Source: Castanea sativa
Taxonomy: Eukaryota > Streptophyta > Magnoliopsida > Fagales > Fagaceae
Direction of reading: 5' to 3'
Assembly: GCF_040712315.1 (NCBI RefSeq)
Contig: NC_134024.1
Span: forward strand, 29,503,158 to 29,567,157
Length of the DNA stretch: 64,000 nt
In this document: positions 22,601 to 34,339 of the stretch, in pieces
Layout of the letters: each line of letters opens with the position of its first letter
Position numbering within the stretch: position 1 is the first letter of the stretch
Notes under the pieces: model-generated
Seen by the model: the letters and a program-made list of their open reading frames with translations, nothing else
Databases searched by the model: none
Told to the model about the DNA's origin: nothing
Translations under genes and position numbers: made by a program

Positions 22601-25600
22601 AGCTAAAACTCTTCATACTATACTAACATGGATAAAAGAATAAAAAAAAATGTTGCCAAATGAGTTCTATAAAAATTTGACATAAATCAGGTTTTAGGAT
22701 TTCCATCTTAGTTGTCTCAAAAACAGTCAAACACAAGGTCATGTCCTTAATTCTAAGAGAATGTGACTAACCACAGGATCAGGAGCATCACTTTGCTTAC
22801 ACATCACCCAAGGCACACCAGTTTGAAGCCCCACAGCCATAGCTGCAGCCCACTTAACATAAGGTGGACCTTTCTCACCAAAAGCTGCTTCTACTAATTG
22901 ATACTCGTTTTCAATCTACACCACAAACAACTTTTTAGTCATAAAAATTTAAAAGATAGCAGATATGGTATGCAACTTTGGTTATTAAGTAAACCTGTGA
23001 TAGAATAATTGGCCCTCCTTGTGAAGCAAATAACTTTTCTGATTTCATCATCTTTACTATCTTGGTTGTAAACCTCCACATGTGATACTGCCATTAACAA
23101 AATGAGAATGGTGTTAGTAATAGCACTAGCAGTGCTTAACTAGCTTTTATCTAATAACATCAAGCATGTACCATGTTCACGTTATTTTGCCATTAATAGA
23201 ATGAACGCTTACTGTTTAGTCTAAATCATGTAGACCCAAGATATGTTTGTCCTTGAAGTTTTTTATACTGTCAGTAGACTAAGGTCTATGGGACTTGTAT
23301 TTTAAATTGTTAATCATGAAAAAGTAGGCAATGTATGATATAATTAGAGCAATTCATACCTTGAATGGTTCATTGTCAGATCGAAAAACAATATCAGGTA
23401 CATCACGCAGCCAAATTGGTAGACCCCTGCATCAACAAAGTAAAACAAATATGCCCTTAGCGCGACAATACAATTTTATAACAGTTAACGTGATTTGTTG
23501 TAATTGGTGTATAATGAAAAATAAAAATAAAAAATTCATTGATGAATCTATGTGAAATTGATTAATAGTTATGTTCCTAACATATATTTGGCAAAAGCAT
23601 TAATGGGAGGTTTTTTTACCCATAAGCCCATTCACCCTGAATAAAAGGTCCAATCCTAAGGGACACATATAAGCCTTGTGCTTGGACTTCCTTAATGAAC
23701 CTTACTATGTCACGTCTTCCACTGAAATCAAACTGAAAAAAAAAAAACAAAAACAAAAATAAAAACAAAAAACAAAAAACAAACATACATTAGCATTACC
23801 ATGAGAGAGATATGTGTGTGGAAGAGAGAAAGAGAATGAGAGAGAGGCCTGATCAAATTGGGGCTCATGAAGGTTCCAAAACACAAGGGTCTGGATAACG
23901 TCTAGTCCTCCTTCTTTGGCCTTCGCTATCAAAGATGGCCACATCTACAAAAGTAATGTAAATAACATGACCAATCATTTCACCAGGCTCATCCCAAGAT
24001 AAATATATTAAAATTAAGAAATTATAAAAGAATTTTATCTATTTATTTTAGAATGTTGATTAAACAAGCAACTTGATGATTTTCAATCACTCTCTGTTTG
24101 TTTTAGTAATGACATTTTCTAGAAAACGGGTCATTTTTCAAGAAATATTTTCTATAAAACTATCTTATTTTCTAATGTTTGGTAACAATTTTAAATGAGT
24201 TGAAAAACAACCTCCTAACTTCTCTTATTTAGCTTGCTGTGAGATATAGTTGTTTTCCAAAAAAAATTAATGGAAAACAATTTTTAAAAATAAACCATAT
24301 TTTTTATGTTGACCAAAGATAATTTTCTTTTGACTCATCTTTTTTTATGCTACCAAACATTAGAAAACATGGAAAACTATCTTTATACAAATTTTTTCAT
24401 CGAAACAAAAGGAGCGTTAAGCTCTAAAGTGCTTTCTATTTTATTTTTATTTTTAAAATACATTAGCAAAAGTTTTTTTTTTAATGAAAAGTGATATCAG
24501 CCTCAAGAACCTTATAGTTCAATTAATAGTTAATACCTCTTTTGGATATACACCACAGTAAATTTCTCTAAAAACCTTATCTCCTCTCCCTGTGTGTATG
24601 TGTGTTAAAAATAATTAGTATTCTCAAAAAAAAAAAAAAGTTAATACCATATGAAGTTTCCAATGGAAACATTCATGTTCAAATTCTCGTACCCAATAAA
24701 AAAGATTTATATAATTAAAATCCTTCTAAAAATTTTATATGATTAAAATTTTGGGTTTAACTTATTTCTAATACTTTTTAAAAAAGAATTTCTTTTTGTT
24801 TTAACGAGAGAGTGCCACATTACCCACTAACTAAATAAATGGTAGAGATTAAAATTTATTATCACTTATCATTATGTATTTAAAATAAAAAAACATGTCT
24901 AATTAAAAAAAGTACGACAAGCCAATCTCTAAAATATTTTTAAAAAATTATATAATTAAAAGAGAGGATAAAAGGAAAAGAGTTAGTTGAGGCCCAACTT
25001 TCATATGTTGATGATCCAAGCAACAATTTCATGGTGAAGCCCAATCATAGAACTGAGGCACAAATAAGACTCAACCCAAATTTCTTTTAGGCCAGTCCAT
25101 GGCTATAATGTTAATTCTTACATGCAATTGTACCTTAAGCTCACAAAAGCATGAGTTCTCAGTCTTGAGAGAGATAACCTAAGCACTAAGCAGCGAGCCT
25201 TGGCTTTTGCCACGTATATGTGCATTTGTGATGATCATCAAATCACAGTGTTTATCCAAAGAAATAAGGCCACCCATTTGAGTATATATAATGAGACAAG
25301 GGAAAGAAAATGACCTACAAAAATGGGCAAAATTTACCAACAAATTTTTTTTTAATACTGTAGTAGTTATTTAAATTGAAACTATTTTGAATGAGGCTAT
25401 AGTCTTTTTTATATAAAAAAAAGCACCTAAAATCTTATTTGAATATACAATCACGATTAACACAAAGGAGTTATAATATTCTCATAGTAGACTACGTCAT
25501 TTGTTCATTATTCCACTAAAAGACTTTCACTTGTTTAAAATTGCTGAGTCAAAAAATATTTAAAATTAAAGCTAATTATTGACTCAACAATTTTAAACAG

Positions 25601-26425
25601 ATAAGAGTTTTTTAGTAGACTAGTAGACAAGTGACATGGTCCACCATGAGCACAGTATAATTTCTTGTTAACATGGCTAAATTTCTTTATACACTCACTA
25701 TTAACTTGGCTAAATTTTAAAAGAAATTATGTTTTGAAAACACGATTTTGAACACTTAAAATCAAATTTTAAAAAAGAAACTAGATTTTGGAATTATTTA
25801 AAAATTGAACCAATTGAAATAATTATTATTAAAAAAATAATATTTTGCAAATTTTGCCAATGAAAATGAAAAAAAATTACCCCTTAATTCTAGCTTGTAT
25901 GGTTGTATTCATGGTTATTAGTATCCCATTCTAAGATCTTATATTCCTAAAACATCATGGATCCCACTAAGACCTTTACTGAAGTGAGATCTATGTGAGA
26001 TCCCAATTCAAATCTCATATCCTTTCCTTTGAAGGAAAATTCAAAAAAAAAATTATTGCTGATTTTGGTCTCTCCAAATGGAGAGCAAAGGCCCCAAACT
26101 AAATTTAAAAGAATGTAATATACAGATCAACCTAGTGTCCTCAACTCAAGTTGAGAAAAATAAAATACAAAAAAAAAGGAGAGTAAATTGAAAACATAAG
26201 AAACACTTTTCAGATTTCAAATATTTGTTGTGCTTTAATTTGATGAGAATAATAATGAAAGAAACAATAAAATACCTGAGGAGTGCTACGAGGATAGTGG
26301 ATTTCTCCAGAGAAGAGGATCTTGTGTTCGCCCTTGATGACCAAAGATCTTCCATCATAGGTTACGTTGCCTCCATGTGCCATTGATAGCAAAGCAAATA
26401 AACAGCACAACCACACCATGTCCAT
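13618..26425 (-). CDS. BGAL16: Beta-galactosidase with SUEL lectin domain, BGAL16/BGAL6 clade, 19 exons
   Basis: A secreted GH35 enzyme that removes terminal beta-galactose from cell-wall polysaccharides. Exons: 26276-26425, 23849-23944, 23620-23732, 23360-23426, 22995-23087, 22772-22915, 22474-22568, 21729-21834, 21410-21494, 21208-21326, 20944-21108, 20513-20694, 20293-20384, 19255-19364, 16311-16415, 16011-16118, 15763-15908, 14636-14990, 13618-13728. All phases agree and give 813 residues, the usual family length. Visible: signal peptide (residues 1-19), [21 protein letters not shown] with the acid/base Glu near 177, WTENWTS with the nucleophile Glu near 248, [10 protein letters not shown], and a C-terminal SUEL lectin domain (about 729-813) ending GGDPCPGI...LLVDAICA. 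Every intron is GT-AG except intron 2, whose donor is GC. Introns 1 (2.3 kb) and 14 (2.8 kb) are inflated by repeats. The sub-clade is assigned from remembered sequences. Confidence 0.93.
15130..15327. mobile_element. Foldback MITE in beta-galactosidase intron 17
   Basis: The arms, with blocks GTATCTTAAG, ACATTAGG and TTCAAATATAT, are repeated in reverse complement with a roughly 60-base centre. It is non-coding. A related partial sequence is seen at 34040-34165. Confidence 0.55.
15351..15502. mobile_element. Small foldback element in beta-galactosidase intron 17
   Basis: CCTTACCATCATCTAATTGA at 15351 pairs with its counterpart ending GATGATGGTATAAGG at 15502. The stem is about 35 bases including AAAAATGTTGG/CCAACATTTTT. 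Confidence 0.55.
18111..18440. mobile_element. Foldback element in beta-galactosidase intron 14
   Basis: The left arm (18111-18220) and right arm (18325-18440) are imperfect reverse complements, sharing blocks such as GTAACAATTTAGTC, TTTGAATTTT and a purine-rich GATTTTG. They surround a CG-containing centre. Non-coding; its architecture resembles the elements at 4453-4848 and 61909-62268. Confidence 0.6.
23733..23848 (-). other. Intron 2 of the beta-galactosidase with a GC donor
   Basis: Exon 2 ends ...TTTGATCAG and the intron begins GCCTCTCTC; exon 3 starts after a normal CAG at 23733. Only this donor keeps the frame and joins HEPQFDQ to FDFSGRRD as the family requires. The donor matches the consensus poorly after GC. 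Confidence 0.75.
24090..24417. mobile_element. MITE-like inverted repeat in beta-galactosidase intron 1
   Basis: The ends CTCTCTGTTTGTTTTAG and, in reverse complement, CGCTCCTTTTGTTTCG are similar. Inner blocks TTCTAATGTTTGGTA and TACCAAACATTAGAA are exact complements. Non-coding. Confidence 0.5.
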
Positions 26426-26699
26426 CCCTTCCCACCAAACTCTTTTCTTTCTTCTCCAACAACAATACTATCGATCTATGCAATGCAGCTCTTAATAACA
26501 ACAACCTTGTTATGCTCTCAGTCATAGACTCAACATAGTATCTCTTACACCAATGATTCTCTCTCTCTCTCTCTCTCTCTCTTCCATATTAAACTAAATA
26601 ATATCCACATTTGTATGTAGAGACTCCGTGAGCAAACATGGAAAGAAACTTACTTACTTAACAAAGACAAATTTTACGCGTCTAATAACTCTCCATTTT

Positions 26700-26745
26700 T
26701 GTTTCTCTATATATGCCATAAGGTGTCGATATATATAAGGGAAGT
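26700..26745 (-). promoter_or_regulatory. Candidate TATA region of the beta-galactosidase gene
   Basis: Two TATA-like boxes on the minus strand (CATATATAG near 26706-26715 and CTTATATATATC near 26729-26740) lie about 280-315 bases upstream of the ATG, with a (CT)n tract at 26561-26583 in the presumed leader. Positional inference only. Confidence 0.35.
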
Positions 26746-28136
26746 AGAGATTTCACCACATATACATGGAGTCAGGCACAGATTTCAGCAATGAATCCCT
26801 CTTTCTTAACGAGTATCCTCCAATTTTTTTTATGGTAATAAATTCAATAAATATCTCTTTATTTTTTTCTTTTAAAGATAGTTTCAATTTATAGCATCAG
26901 CTTTTTTGATAATTTTGTTTTATCATCAGACCAAGTCATCATTAGTTTTGGGTCTTTATTAGAAATATCAGTAAGTTTAGATTGTGTAATAGTTGGACTA
27001 CAAGACTCTCATTGCCATCTTATCATCTTGTAATATTTATCTAATAACATTACCAGTCACAATTGTTAATAATCACGCAAAATTTTTTGAAGTATAAAAG
27101 ATTAATAATTATTGTATGGAGAATCAAAATTGTGGCTAGAAACCCCTTAACTCCCCCCAATCACTTCATTAACAATGAGGGGTAATTTGGTATTATGAAT
27201 CAATCAAATGAATAATTATTAGGTGAGACCCACTATGAATGTGATAAGATGAAGCACTAAACTGGAACCAAGGTCAAGGGCAAGAACTCTACCAATAAGA
27301 ATCTTGTCATCAACCAATAGGCCTGGAGCAAGGATTCTAGAAATGAAATTCAATATTGCAAGTGCAAACTATACTCCACCGTACCTAATAATTTTCCTAA
27401 TTTATATATAAAAAAAAATGATATGTCCACAATATTTTCACAACAAATTCTAAGTGGCATGTTGTTACTAGTTGTTATTATTGGGGTAAAAAAGTAATCT
27501 TAGTATTAGGTTTAAATTTGAACTAATAACAACTAATTTATATCTCTTAGGGGACAATGATGTTTAAACTAATTTAAAAATCTACTGTTTTGCAAAACCT
27601 AAAACTTTTGAGATAGAAGATATTATACCTCTCTCTCTCTCAAATTATAGGATTTAAATCCATGATATTCCTTGAATAAGAGTGGTATTTTTATCATGTC
27701 AAGATATGCTATACTTTTTTTTTTTTTTTTTTGCTATAATTTCTTGAGAAAGCAACAATTTTTTTTCTTTTAAATGAATTTTTTTTGTCTCGCCTTCAGT
27801 TCTTTAACAAATAAACTATCGGAAATTATAAGATAATAACCAGACAATTTTTCAGTTTTTGTCCTTTTTCTTTTTTGAGTTCTTGAAAATTTATGAAAAA
27901 AGAAAAGTAGTGCACTACCATTCTTCTACTAAATTTTTTGTGCCACAACTCAATGTAGCCGACTTTAAATGAAAAAACTTTTACGTAAACTTGTCATTTT
28001 TTTCTTTATCACTCACAGCCTACGTAATGGGGCATACGGCCTACTTCATCTATACTACTTAAGAAAATGGGTCAGCAAACTTTATCTTGTGCACTGTTAC
28101 TCTTACAATTGGTTTGGACTACATTAAGCTTGTTCC

Positions 28137-28327
28137 AGCCCAACCCATTGTAACCTTATTTAAAACTTGTCAATTTACAGCCCATTCCCAAACTTCCCAA
28201 TGAAAAATTAAAAAAGTTAGCTCAGAGAGAGAATTAAAAAAAAGTGACCCCTTCTTCAAGCTACAGCCCATAAAGCAAATAAAGAAATCTCAAATCCATA
28301 GTCTTCTTCTTTCCCAAGCTCTCTCAC

Positions 28328-28371
<44 letters not shown>

Positions 28372-28392
28372 TTTACAATCACGAAACCCTAA
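28137..28392 (+). promoter_or_regulatory. PBC1 upstream region: Site II-type boxes, (CT)n leader and telo-box
   Basis: AGCCCA (TGGGCT on the other strand) occurs at 28137-28142, 28179-28184 and 28265-28270. A (CT)n tract spans 28331-28367, and AAACCCTAA, a telo-box, lies at 28384-28392, two bases before the ATG. Site II plus telo-box combinations are known from plant housekeeping genes for translation and cell growth; use here is inferred. Confidence 0.5.
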
Positions 28393-28394
28393 TT

Positions 28395-31300
28395 ATGTCT
28401 GTAAGTTTCTCTCTCTCGCTCTCTATGTTAATTTTGTATTTTGTATTCAATCAGAAACCCTAAATCACTAGACTAACTTCACTTTGTGTTTTCTCTGTGA
28501 TGCCTCAGATTTTCGAGTACAATGGATCGGCTCTCATTGCCATGGTGGGGAAGAACTGCTTCGCCATAGCCAGCGATCGAAGACTCGGAGTTCAGCTACA
28601 AACAATCGCCACCGATTTCCAAAGGATCTATAAAGTTCACGATCGACTCTTCCTCGGTCTCTCTGGCCTCGCCACCGACGCTCAGACTCTGTACGATTCC
28701 ATCGCCGCCGCCGCCGCTGCCGCAGCTTCAATTTTTTTTTTGAAAAATTAATTTCTCATTGTAATTTGTTTTCATGTGAAGGTATCAGAGGCTTGTGTTT
28801 CGGCACAAGCTTTATCAGCTTCGTGAAGAGAGAGATATGAAGCCTGAAACTTTTGCTAGCCTCGTCTCCGCTATTCTTTATGAGAAAAGGTGTGCTATTA
28901 AATTTTGTTTAGTGTATAAAAGCTGAATCTAGGGTTTGTAATTATACTCTTATGTGATTTGTGTGTGTGTGTGTGCTGAACATTACAATTCGATTAGATT
29001 TGAAAATGACTTAACCTATTTGATTTAGAAGATTAATCTATGGTTCAACTGGAAATTTGAGTTCAACAACAAAATGCTTTGTTTTGGTGTGCCAAAAACT
29101 TCACATTTAGAAGATGGAAAAAAAAAAAATTGGTGCTGGGTTTGTGTGTAGAGATCTAACGCATTGGACTTTAAAGAAATCAGTAGCATTACGATATGTG
29201 GCAATGTGTCAATTCAACTGCATTGTAGAATTATGGATACGGCTGTGAAATTTTACTGTGTCGAAGTAGATTCAAAGAATTGTGTCCAAGCAGTGTCATC
29301 AAGAGTCTCCATGCCCCTATAGAAGTCTCTATACCATGTAGCCTGTTGCCCACATCATTAACCTTTGTTAATTCCAAAGGTTCTTAGCTGCTACTTTTCC
29401 CAGTCCACACCCAATTAAGGTAGCCAGTCTGTCTGTTCTAAGTCAGACCCAAACGCTCAAACAATGATTTGTTTAAGTTGTGTCTTAGACGTGATCTTAT
29501 GTGTTCGTCAGACTCCTATAAAGACAATCTTCATATTTTCCTCACTGTCACTTGCATGCTTGCTGTTAAAATGATTAGCACCTTTAGCAGTGTCATCTTT
29601 GCTACACTTGTTTCAACCCTATTTAGAGATATTTACAGTACATTCTTTTTTTATGCTTGTTCGACAAACTCTTGTTTAAAGATAAATGATATCTATAATC
29701 ATCCTCTCTCTGGTCCTCTTCATTCCCTCGCTAATAAAAAAGGAAATTCCGGCATACAAATTGTCTTTGCTGGAACCTAATGAATTAATTACATCATTTT
29801 GTGCGTTTGAGAAGACTCCCTTGGCAGAAGAAAGAATATGTTCCTTCAAGTCGCGTTCAACTACACCTATTTTGGAGAACCGACTGACCAAGTTCCTTTA
29901 TGTTGTTTCTACTTATAAAAAAAAAGTTCCTTTATGTGGTTTCTTATATTATTTTTCTTTTCTCATTATTTTGTGTTATAATAAAAATAAATACATAATA
30001 CACAAATGAAGCAAACTCCTTTACTTCATTATTTTTGTATTTTGTATGAAATTTGTTAGTTAAGTTTCATTTTAATCTATTTGGAATTTCGGATGCTAAT
30101 GGTTGTCAAACATGACACGTTCAACAGAAAGTTTAGACTTTGTGCAGTTCAAAAATGTATGAACTACATATGGATGATATTTCTTTATGCTTTTTCAGGT
30201 TTGGTCCATACTTCTGTCAGCCTGTAATTGCTGGATTGGGAGATGAAGACAAGCCATTCATTTGCACTATGGATTCAATTGGAGCCAAGTAATTTGAATT
30301 TCTTTTTCTTAACTTTTTCATAATTTAGATTGACAATATTCTAAGAATTCAAGTTTCTGTTTCCATTAGTTAATTCTGTGTTGTGATGTAGCTAGAAATG
30401 ATCATGAGACTAACATTTGACAATTTCGTCAAACTTATTATCTTCCACCATTATACGCATAATATTTAAAGCTAGTTTCTTTACCATTTAATTCAATTCT
30501 TCGATAACTTATGATTAATATCCATGACCTGGAAATTATTGAGCATAGATGTATACTTCAAAATGCAACAATATACATTGCTTGTACAGAGTCAGCAAGC
30601 ATCGTGACAATTATATGTTCGTTCTCTCCCTTTTTTATTAAACTCTAAAGTTTTTGGGAATCATTCATTTTTCCTTGCTATATTGTTAATATTAAATCCT
30701 ATGAGAGCAAGGTGGAGGATGAGTTTGTAGGTTCAAGTCCCTTGCCTATAATTTACCCCAATCAAAAAGTTATCAAAGCATATAGCTTGCATTTTTTGGA
30801 ATGTTGCTATGGATATTGAGACTGAAGTTCATTACATCAGAACTTATCATTTGACACTCACAATTGTTGTTCTTACAATCATTTGAGCTATGTGAACTTT
30901 TGGTATTGGCATCGCCTGTGATTTCTGCTTATTTTCCTTCTGCTTTATGCAATGCAAGAGTTTAATGATATGTGACCAAAACAATATAGTTTCTTTCTTA
31001 TAACACTAGTTCTGACTGCTAACTATAATGTATAAATTAGTTCACTAATAGCCCTATCTATTATCTATGCATTTTTAGTACTCCTTGAATATCTAATATC
31101 TGTTTTGATTCATCGTATTATATATGCACATTAGTGAACAATGATTGCTTTCTCTTTTTCCCTAATAATCTCAAAGTTCTTTTCCTTACTAATGTGTCAA
31201 AGCTTCATTATAGCCTGTTGGTTTTGGATTAACATAAGCTGTTTGAGTATAATACTGAATAATGTATTTCAATACGTGCAGGGAGCTAGCAAAGGACTTT

Positions 31301-33166
31301 GTTGTTGCTGGCACTGCATCAGAGTCTCTCTATGGTGCTTGTGAATCAATGTTCAGGCCTGACATGGTTTGTCACGATATCGAACTCTTGACTTAATTAT
31401 TTGTGACACTTGCTACTTTTTAGAAATTTTATTTATAGTGTGGGATAATGTTTTGATATGTTCGACACAATAAAAGAAATAACTGGAATACTTCACCACG
31501 TAAGGGCTCCCTGTATGAGCATAATTTAATAGGTCATAGATATGCATAATTAAGATACAGCGATGCATTTGTTGGGTTGACTTCATTGCCAAAATTACCA
31601 CTTGCTCAGTTAGAATTTATTGGGCTAGTACTTGCTGCTCTGAATTTGGTTGCTGCTTTAAGTCATCTTCTCTCTTATTTTATTTTATTTTCAAACTAAT
31701 TTGAGCTACTTTAACAACCCTTGTTTTAATCTACCCAGGAACCTGAGGACTTGTTTGAGACCATCTCCCAAGCATTGCTATCATCAGTTGATCGAGACTG
31801 TTTGAGTGGATGGGGAGGACATGTCTATGTTGTGTAAGCCCTTCTTAAATTTTATTTATACATATATATACACACACACACAGAACTGTTATACCACTAA
31901 TAATCAAGTGAAAACCATATTGATGATTAGGTTAGTCTTGATAGTTCATGTGATTTTATCTTTATTGGAGCCTTCTGATTATTAATTAGCATAGGATTGT
32001 TGGGTATGCAAGTATTTTGCACTTGTTGGTTGCTGAGAATGAGCATGATTGAAAGGGTTTCTTCTTTATCCAATTTTCTCTTAAAATTTCACATTTTCTT
32101 TCTCTTTTTCTTAAAAAATGTTTTCTGGGTCATGAAGTTGCTACAATCTGTAAGCGCAGCCCTTAAGATCGCCTTCCCTCAGTAACAATGGAAGCGTTTC
32201 GAGTCATAGCTGCGCAAAATCAAAATCACCTCTTTCGGTTTTGGGGGTTTCTCTTTAGGGTTTACCTTTTGAGTCCCTTTGTCCCACCTGGCTTGTTTTT
32301 TCCACGAGGCATGTCTTTTTGCCATTGGAACTGTAATTTTCTCATTTTTTTGGAACTTCTAACAGTTTCAATTAATGAGTCTTATTTTCAGCTCCATAGG
32401 CACATTTTTAGTTTGTCTCATTCTAAGGTGGGGGAACATTTTAAATTTTTAATTGTTAGCTAGACTTATCAAAAAAAAAGAATGAGCATGAAAAGAAACC
32501 TTCCATGAAAAGAAACCTTAAATTATAGGATAGCAGTCCAACTCCAACATCCTGTACAATTAAACCTTTTGGTTATTGCTACTGTTATTTTTTAATTTTA
32601 AAAAAACAATAATAATATTTATTCCTCCCCAGACCCAGTTATAATTTTTTTTGGCCTGATTTGTTCATTTACTTTGGTGTCTTTAAAATGGTCCTGCTCT
32701 TCCTCTCTGCTATGATATTCTACTTTTATGATTCTTACTACTCCTCTGTTTTATATTGTTGGTACTTTGTGTTCCATTTTGGAGTGTCCCAATATATGGT
32801 CTTGTTTCAAAAGTCAATGGAAATAATATTATTAATATTCCAAACTTCTTCTTTATCCTATTTAGAAAGTCCATACTTATTTTTTATTAGTTGTATTTGA
32901 ATTTAAATTAAGGAGGGTAGTTTTGAAAAGAAAACTTAAAATCTTTTTTATTTAAAAAGACAATGCAACAATTGATTTTCCTTTAAAAAGATTTGTATTT
33001 CCCAGGGAGTATTTTTCTTGTGAGGAACCCTGGGAAATATTATTCTGTCATCTATGGAAGAGGTGCTTGATTTGATACCAAATTTGACATTGACAATGTT
33101 TGTTCACTTTGTGGCAGAACACCAACTGAAGTAAAGGAGAGGATCTTGAAGGGAAGGATGGATTGA
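28395..33166 (+). CDS. PBC1: 20S proteasome subunit beta type-3, 7 exons
   Basis: Exons 28395-28400, 28509-28690, 28782-28889, 30199-30288, 31282-31366, 31739-31833 and 33118-33166 join in phase to 204 residues, the exact family length. The first exon holds only Met-Ser before a GTAAGT donor. The protein then reads IFEYNGSALIAMVGKNCFAI, with FQRIYKVHDRLFLGLSG, LREERDMKPETFASLVSAI, FICTMDSIGAKELAKDF, SSVDRDCLSGWGGHVYVV and a C-terminal ERILKGRMD, all typical of plant PBC1. Beta-3 is a structural ring subunit of the 20S core and lacks the N-terminal catalytic Thr, as expected here. All introns are GT-AG. An ATG at 28500 is inside intron 1 and is not the start. Intron 6 carries a retroposon. Confidence 0.96.
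32049..32478 (+). mobile_element. Poly(A)-tailed retroposon of unknown source in PBC1 intron 6
   Basis: A 430 bp insert ends in about nine A residues and is bounded by a perfect 13 bp direct repeat, AGAATGAGCATGA (32036-32048 and 32479-32491). This is the mark of target-primed reverse transcription. A 91-codon open frame at 32188-32463 has no family I recognise and may be chance. No clear tRNA-like head is visible at the left end, so it could be a processed transcript or an atypical SINE rather than a standard SINE. Confidence 0.7.
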
Positions 33167-33419
33167 CCTAGGGCTGCAATGTCAGAAAGCATTGTCCATT
33201 TCTCTTCTTTCCTTCTTTTTCTCCCCTTTGTTTCATGTTTATGTAGCTTTGCAGTTAATTATCTCCTCCAAACTCCCCTTCCTTAATAACAGATTATTTC
33301 ACTCATTAAAAAGAAGCGTGAAATTTGATGTACTTAAATATTTTTAATTGATGAGTCATGATGCAATCTTGGGAATTCAGATGTGCTTTCGATTCACAAA
33401 ACCAGTAAGATGTTGAATA

Positions 33420-33460
<41 letters not shown>

Positions 33461-34151
33461 CCCCAAAAACAAATATTATATGCTTTATTTGGATGGGGGT
33501 ACCCGGCTTCTGTTTTATGAATTTTTAGCTACTAGTTTTGTAGTGTCTTCTCTTCTGCTCCCCACAAATGGTATTAATTTATTTTGCTACCCTTTTCCTT
33601 CATCCACCATTTCTAATGCCAGATGCACGTCTTCTGTATCTGCCAATTTCTTCTTTTGCCTTCCAAGTTTTGAAACTTTAGTACATCTCATTGTAAATTT
33701 TTCTGGCAAAATGGGAAAAGAAATAAATCTTCTTTTTTACCAGTGCCGTTGCATTTGAAGCTTTGTCGATGTAAGCTGATCTTGGGTTTAACATGCTCTC
33801 GCAGGACTCACCCTTCCCACTAAATGGTCCAAGGCTAAATAGATGGAAATTTCGGAGTTTGCAATATTTATCTCTCCTTGCTTAGGTGTTTTAACTTTAA
33901 ACTAAGCTCCAAATACTATTCAATAAATGAAATCAATTTTCAGAAAATTATTTTTCTGCTCATGTATGGGAACTCCCAATCTTATTTACAAAAAAATTGG
34001 TTAGAAAAAAACACATACATGCATTGAATTTAATTGATTTATAAAAAAATGTATTGTTTGTACTTTATTGATCAATACAATTATGTATCTATTTATTTAA
34101 TTAATAAATATATTTTAATTTAATTAGAGAACATGATGTATTGCAACTAAG
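33167..34151. other. PBC1 3' flank
   Basis: 3' untranslated and downstream sequence with a (CT)n microsatellite at 33423-33455 and AT-rich sequence near 34000-34150 that partly resembles the MITE at 15130-15327. No other gene is supported. Confidence 0.5.
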
Positions 34152-34166
34152 GAATTGTACCTACTA

Positions 34167-34339
34167 ATTACCGTGAACTCTTGGTGCAGTAATCACTTCA
34201 CAAGTATAAATGTTTGTGGGGTGTAGGGGTAAAAGTCAAGGTTCAAGTTTCCAAGAAGGAGCTTCACACACATATACACTTAGATTAAGCTAGAGTAGAA
34301 ATTTTATCTTGTATAAAATTAAAAAAAAAAAAAAAAAAA
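34167..34339 (+). mobile_element. SINE with 15 bp target duplication
   Basis: A 173 bp insert with a TGGTGCAGTAA segment resembling a box A, a box B-like GGTTCAAGTTTCC near 34239, a conserved tail TTCACACACATATACACTTA, and a poly(A) of about 19 bases. It is flanked by a perfect GAATTGTACCTACTA duplication (34152-34166 and 34340-34354). A copy in the opposite direction lies at 56127-56287. Confidence 0.85.

Larger units (their letters stand above)
26426..28394. other. Shared intergenic region between divergent BGAL and PBC1 genes
   Basis: About 2 kb separating two start codons that face away from each other. No gene is seen. It contains (CT)n near 26561, a poly-T run near 27718, a short (CT)n near 27630, and near the PBC1 side three TGGGCT-type boxes. 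Both promoters must lie here. Confidence 0.6.

Noticed and set aside
27410..27545. Half of a possible MITE (CCACAATATTTTCACAACAAAT)
   Set aside because: The expected complementary second end could not be found nearby.
28497..28751. Open frame starting MMPQIFEY and ending in Ala/Lys-rich sequence
   Set aside because: Its first codons are the end of PBC1 intron 1 and its tail is intron 2; the real exon is 28509-28690.
29469..30009. Open frames in PBC1 intron 3
   Set aside because: No domain and no splice connection; the intron is bounded by well-supported exons.
30730..30741. GGTTCAAGTCCC, looking like a tRNA or SINE box B in PBC1 intron 4
   Set aside because: No matching box A, acceptor stem, A-tail or target duplication could be found around it.
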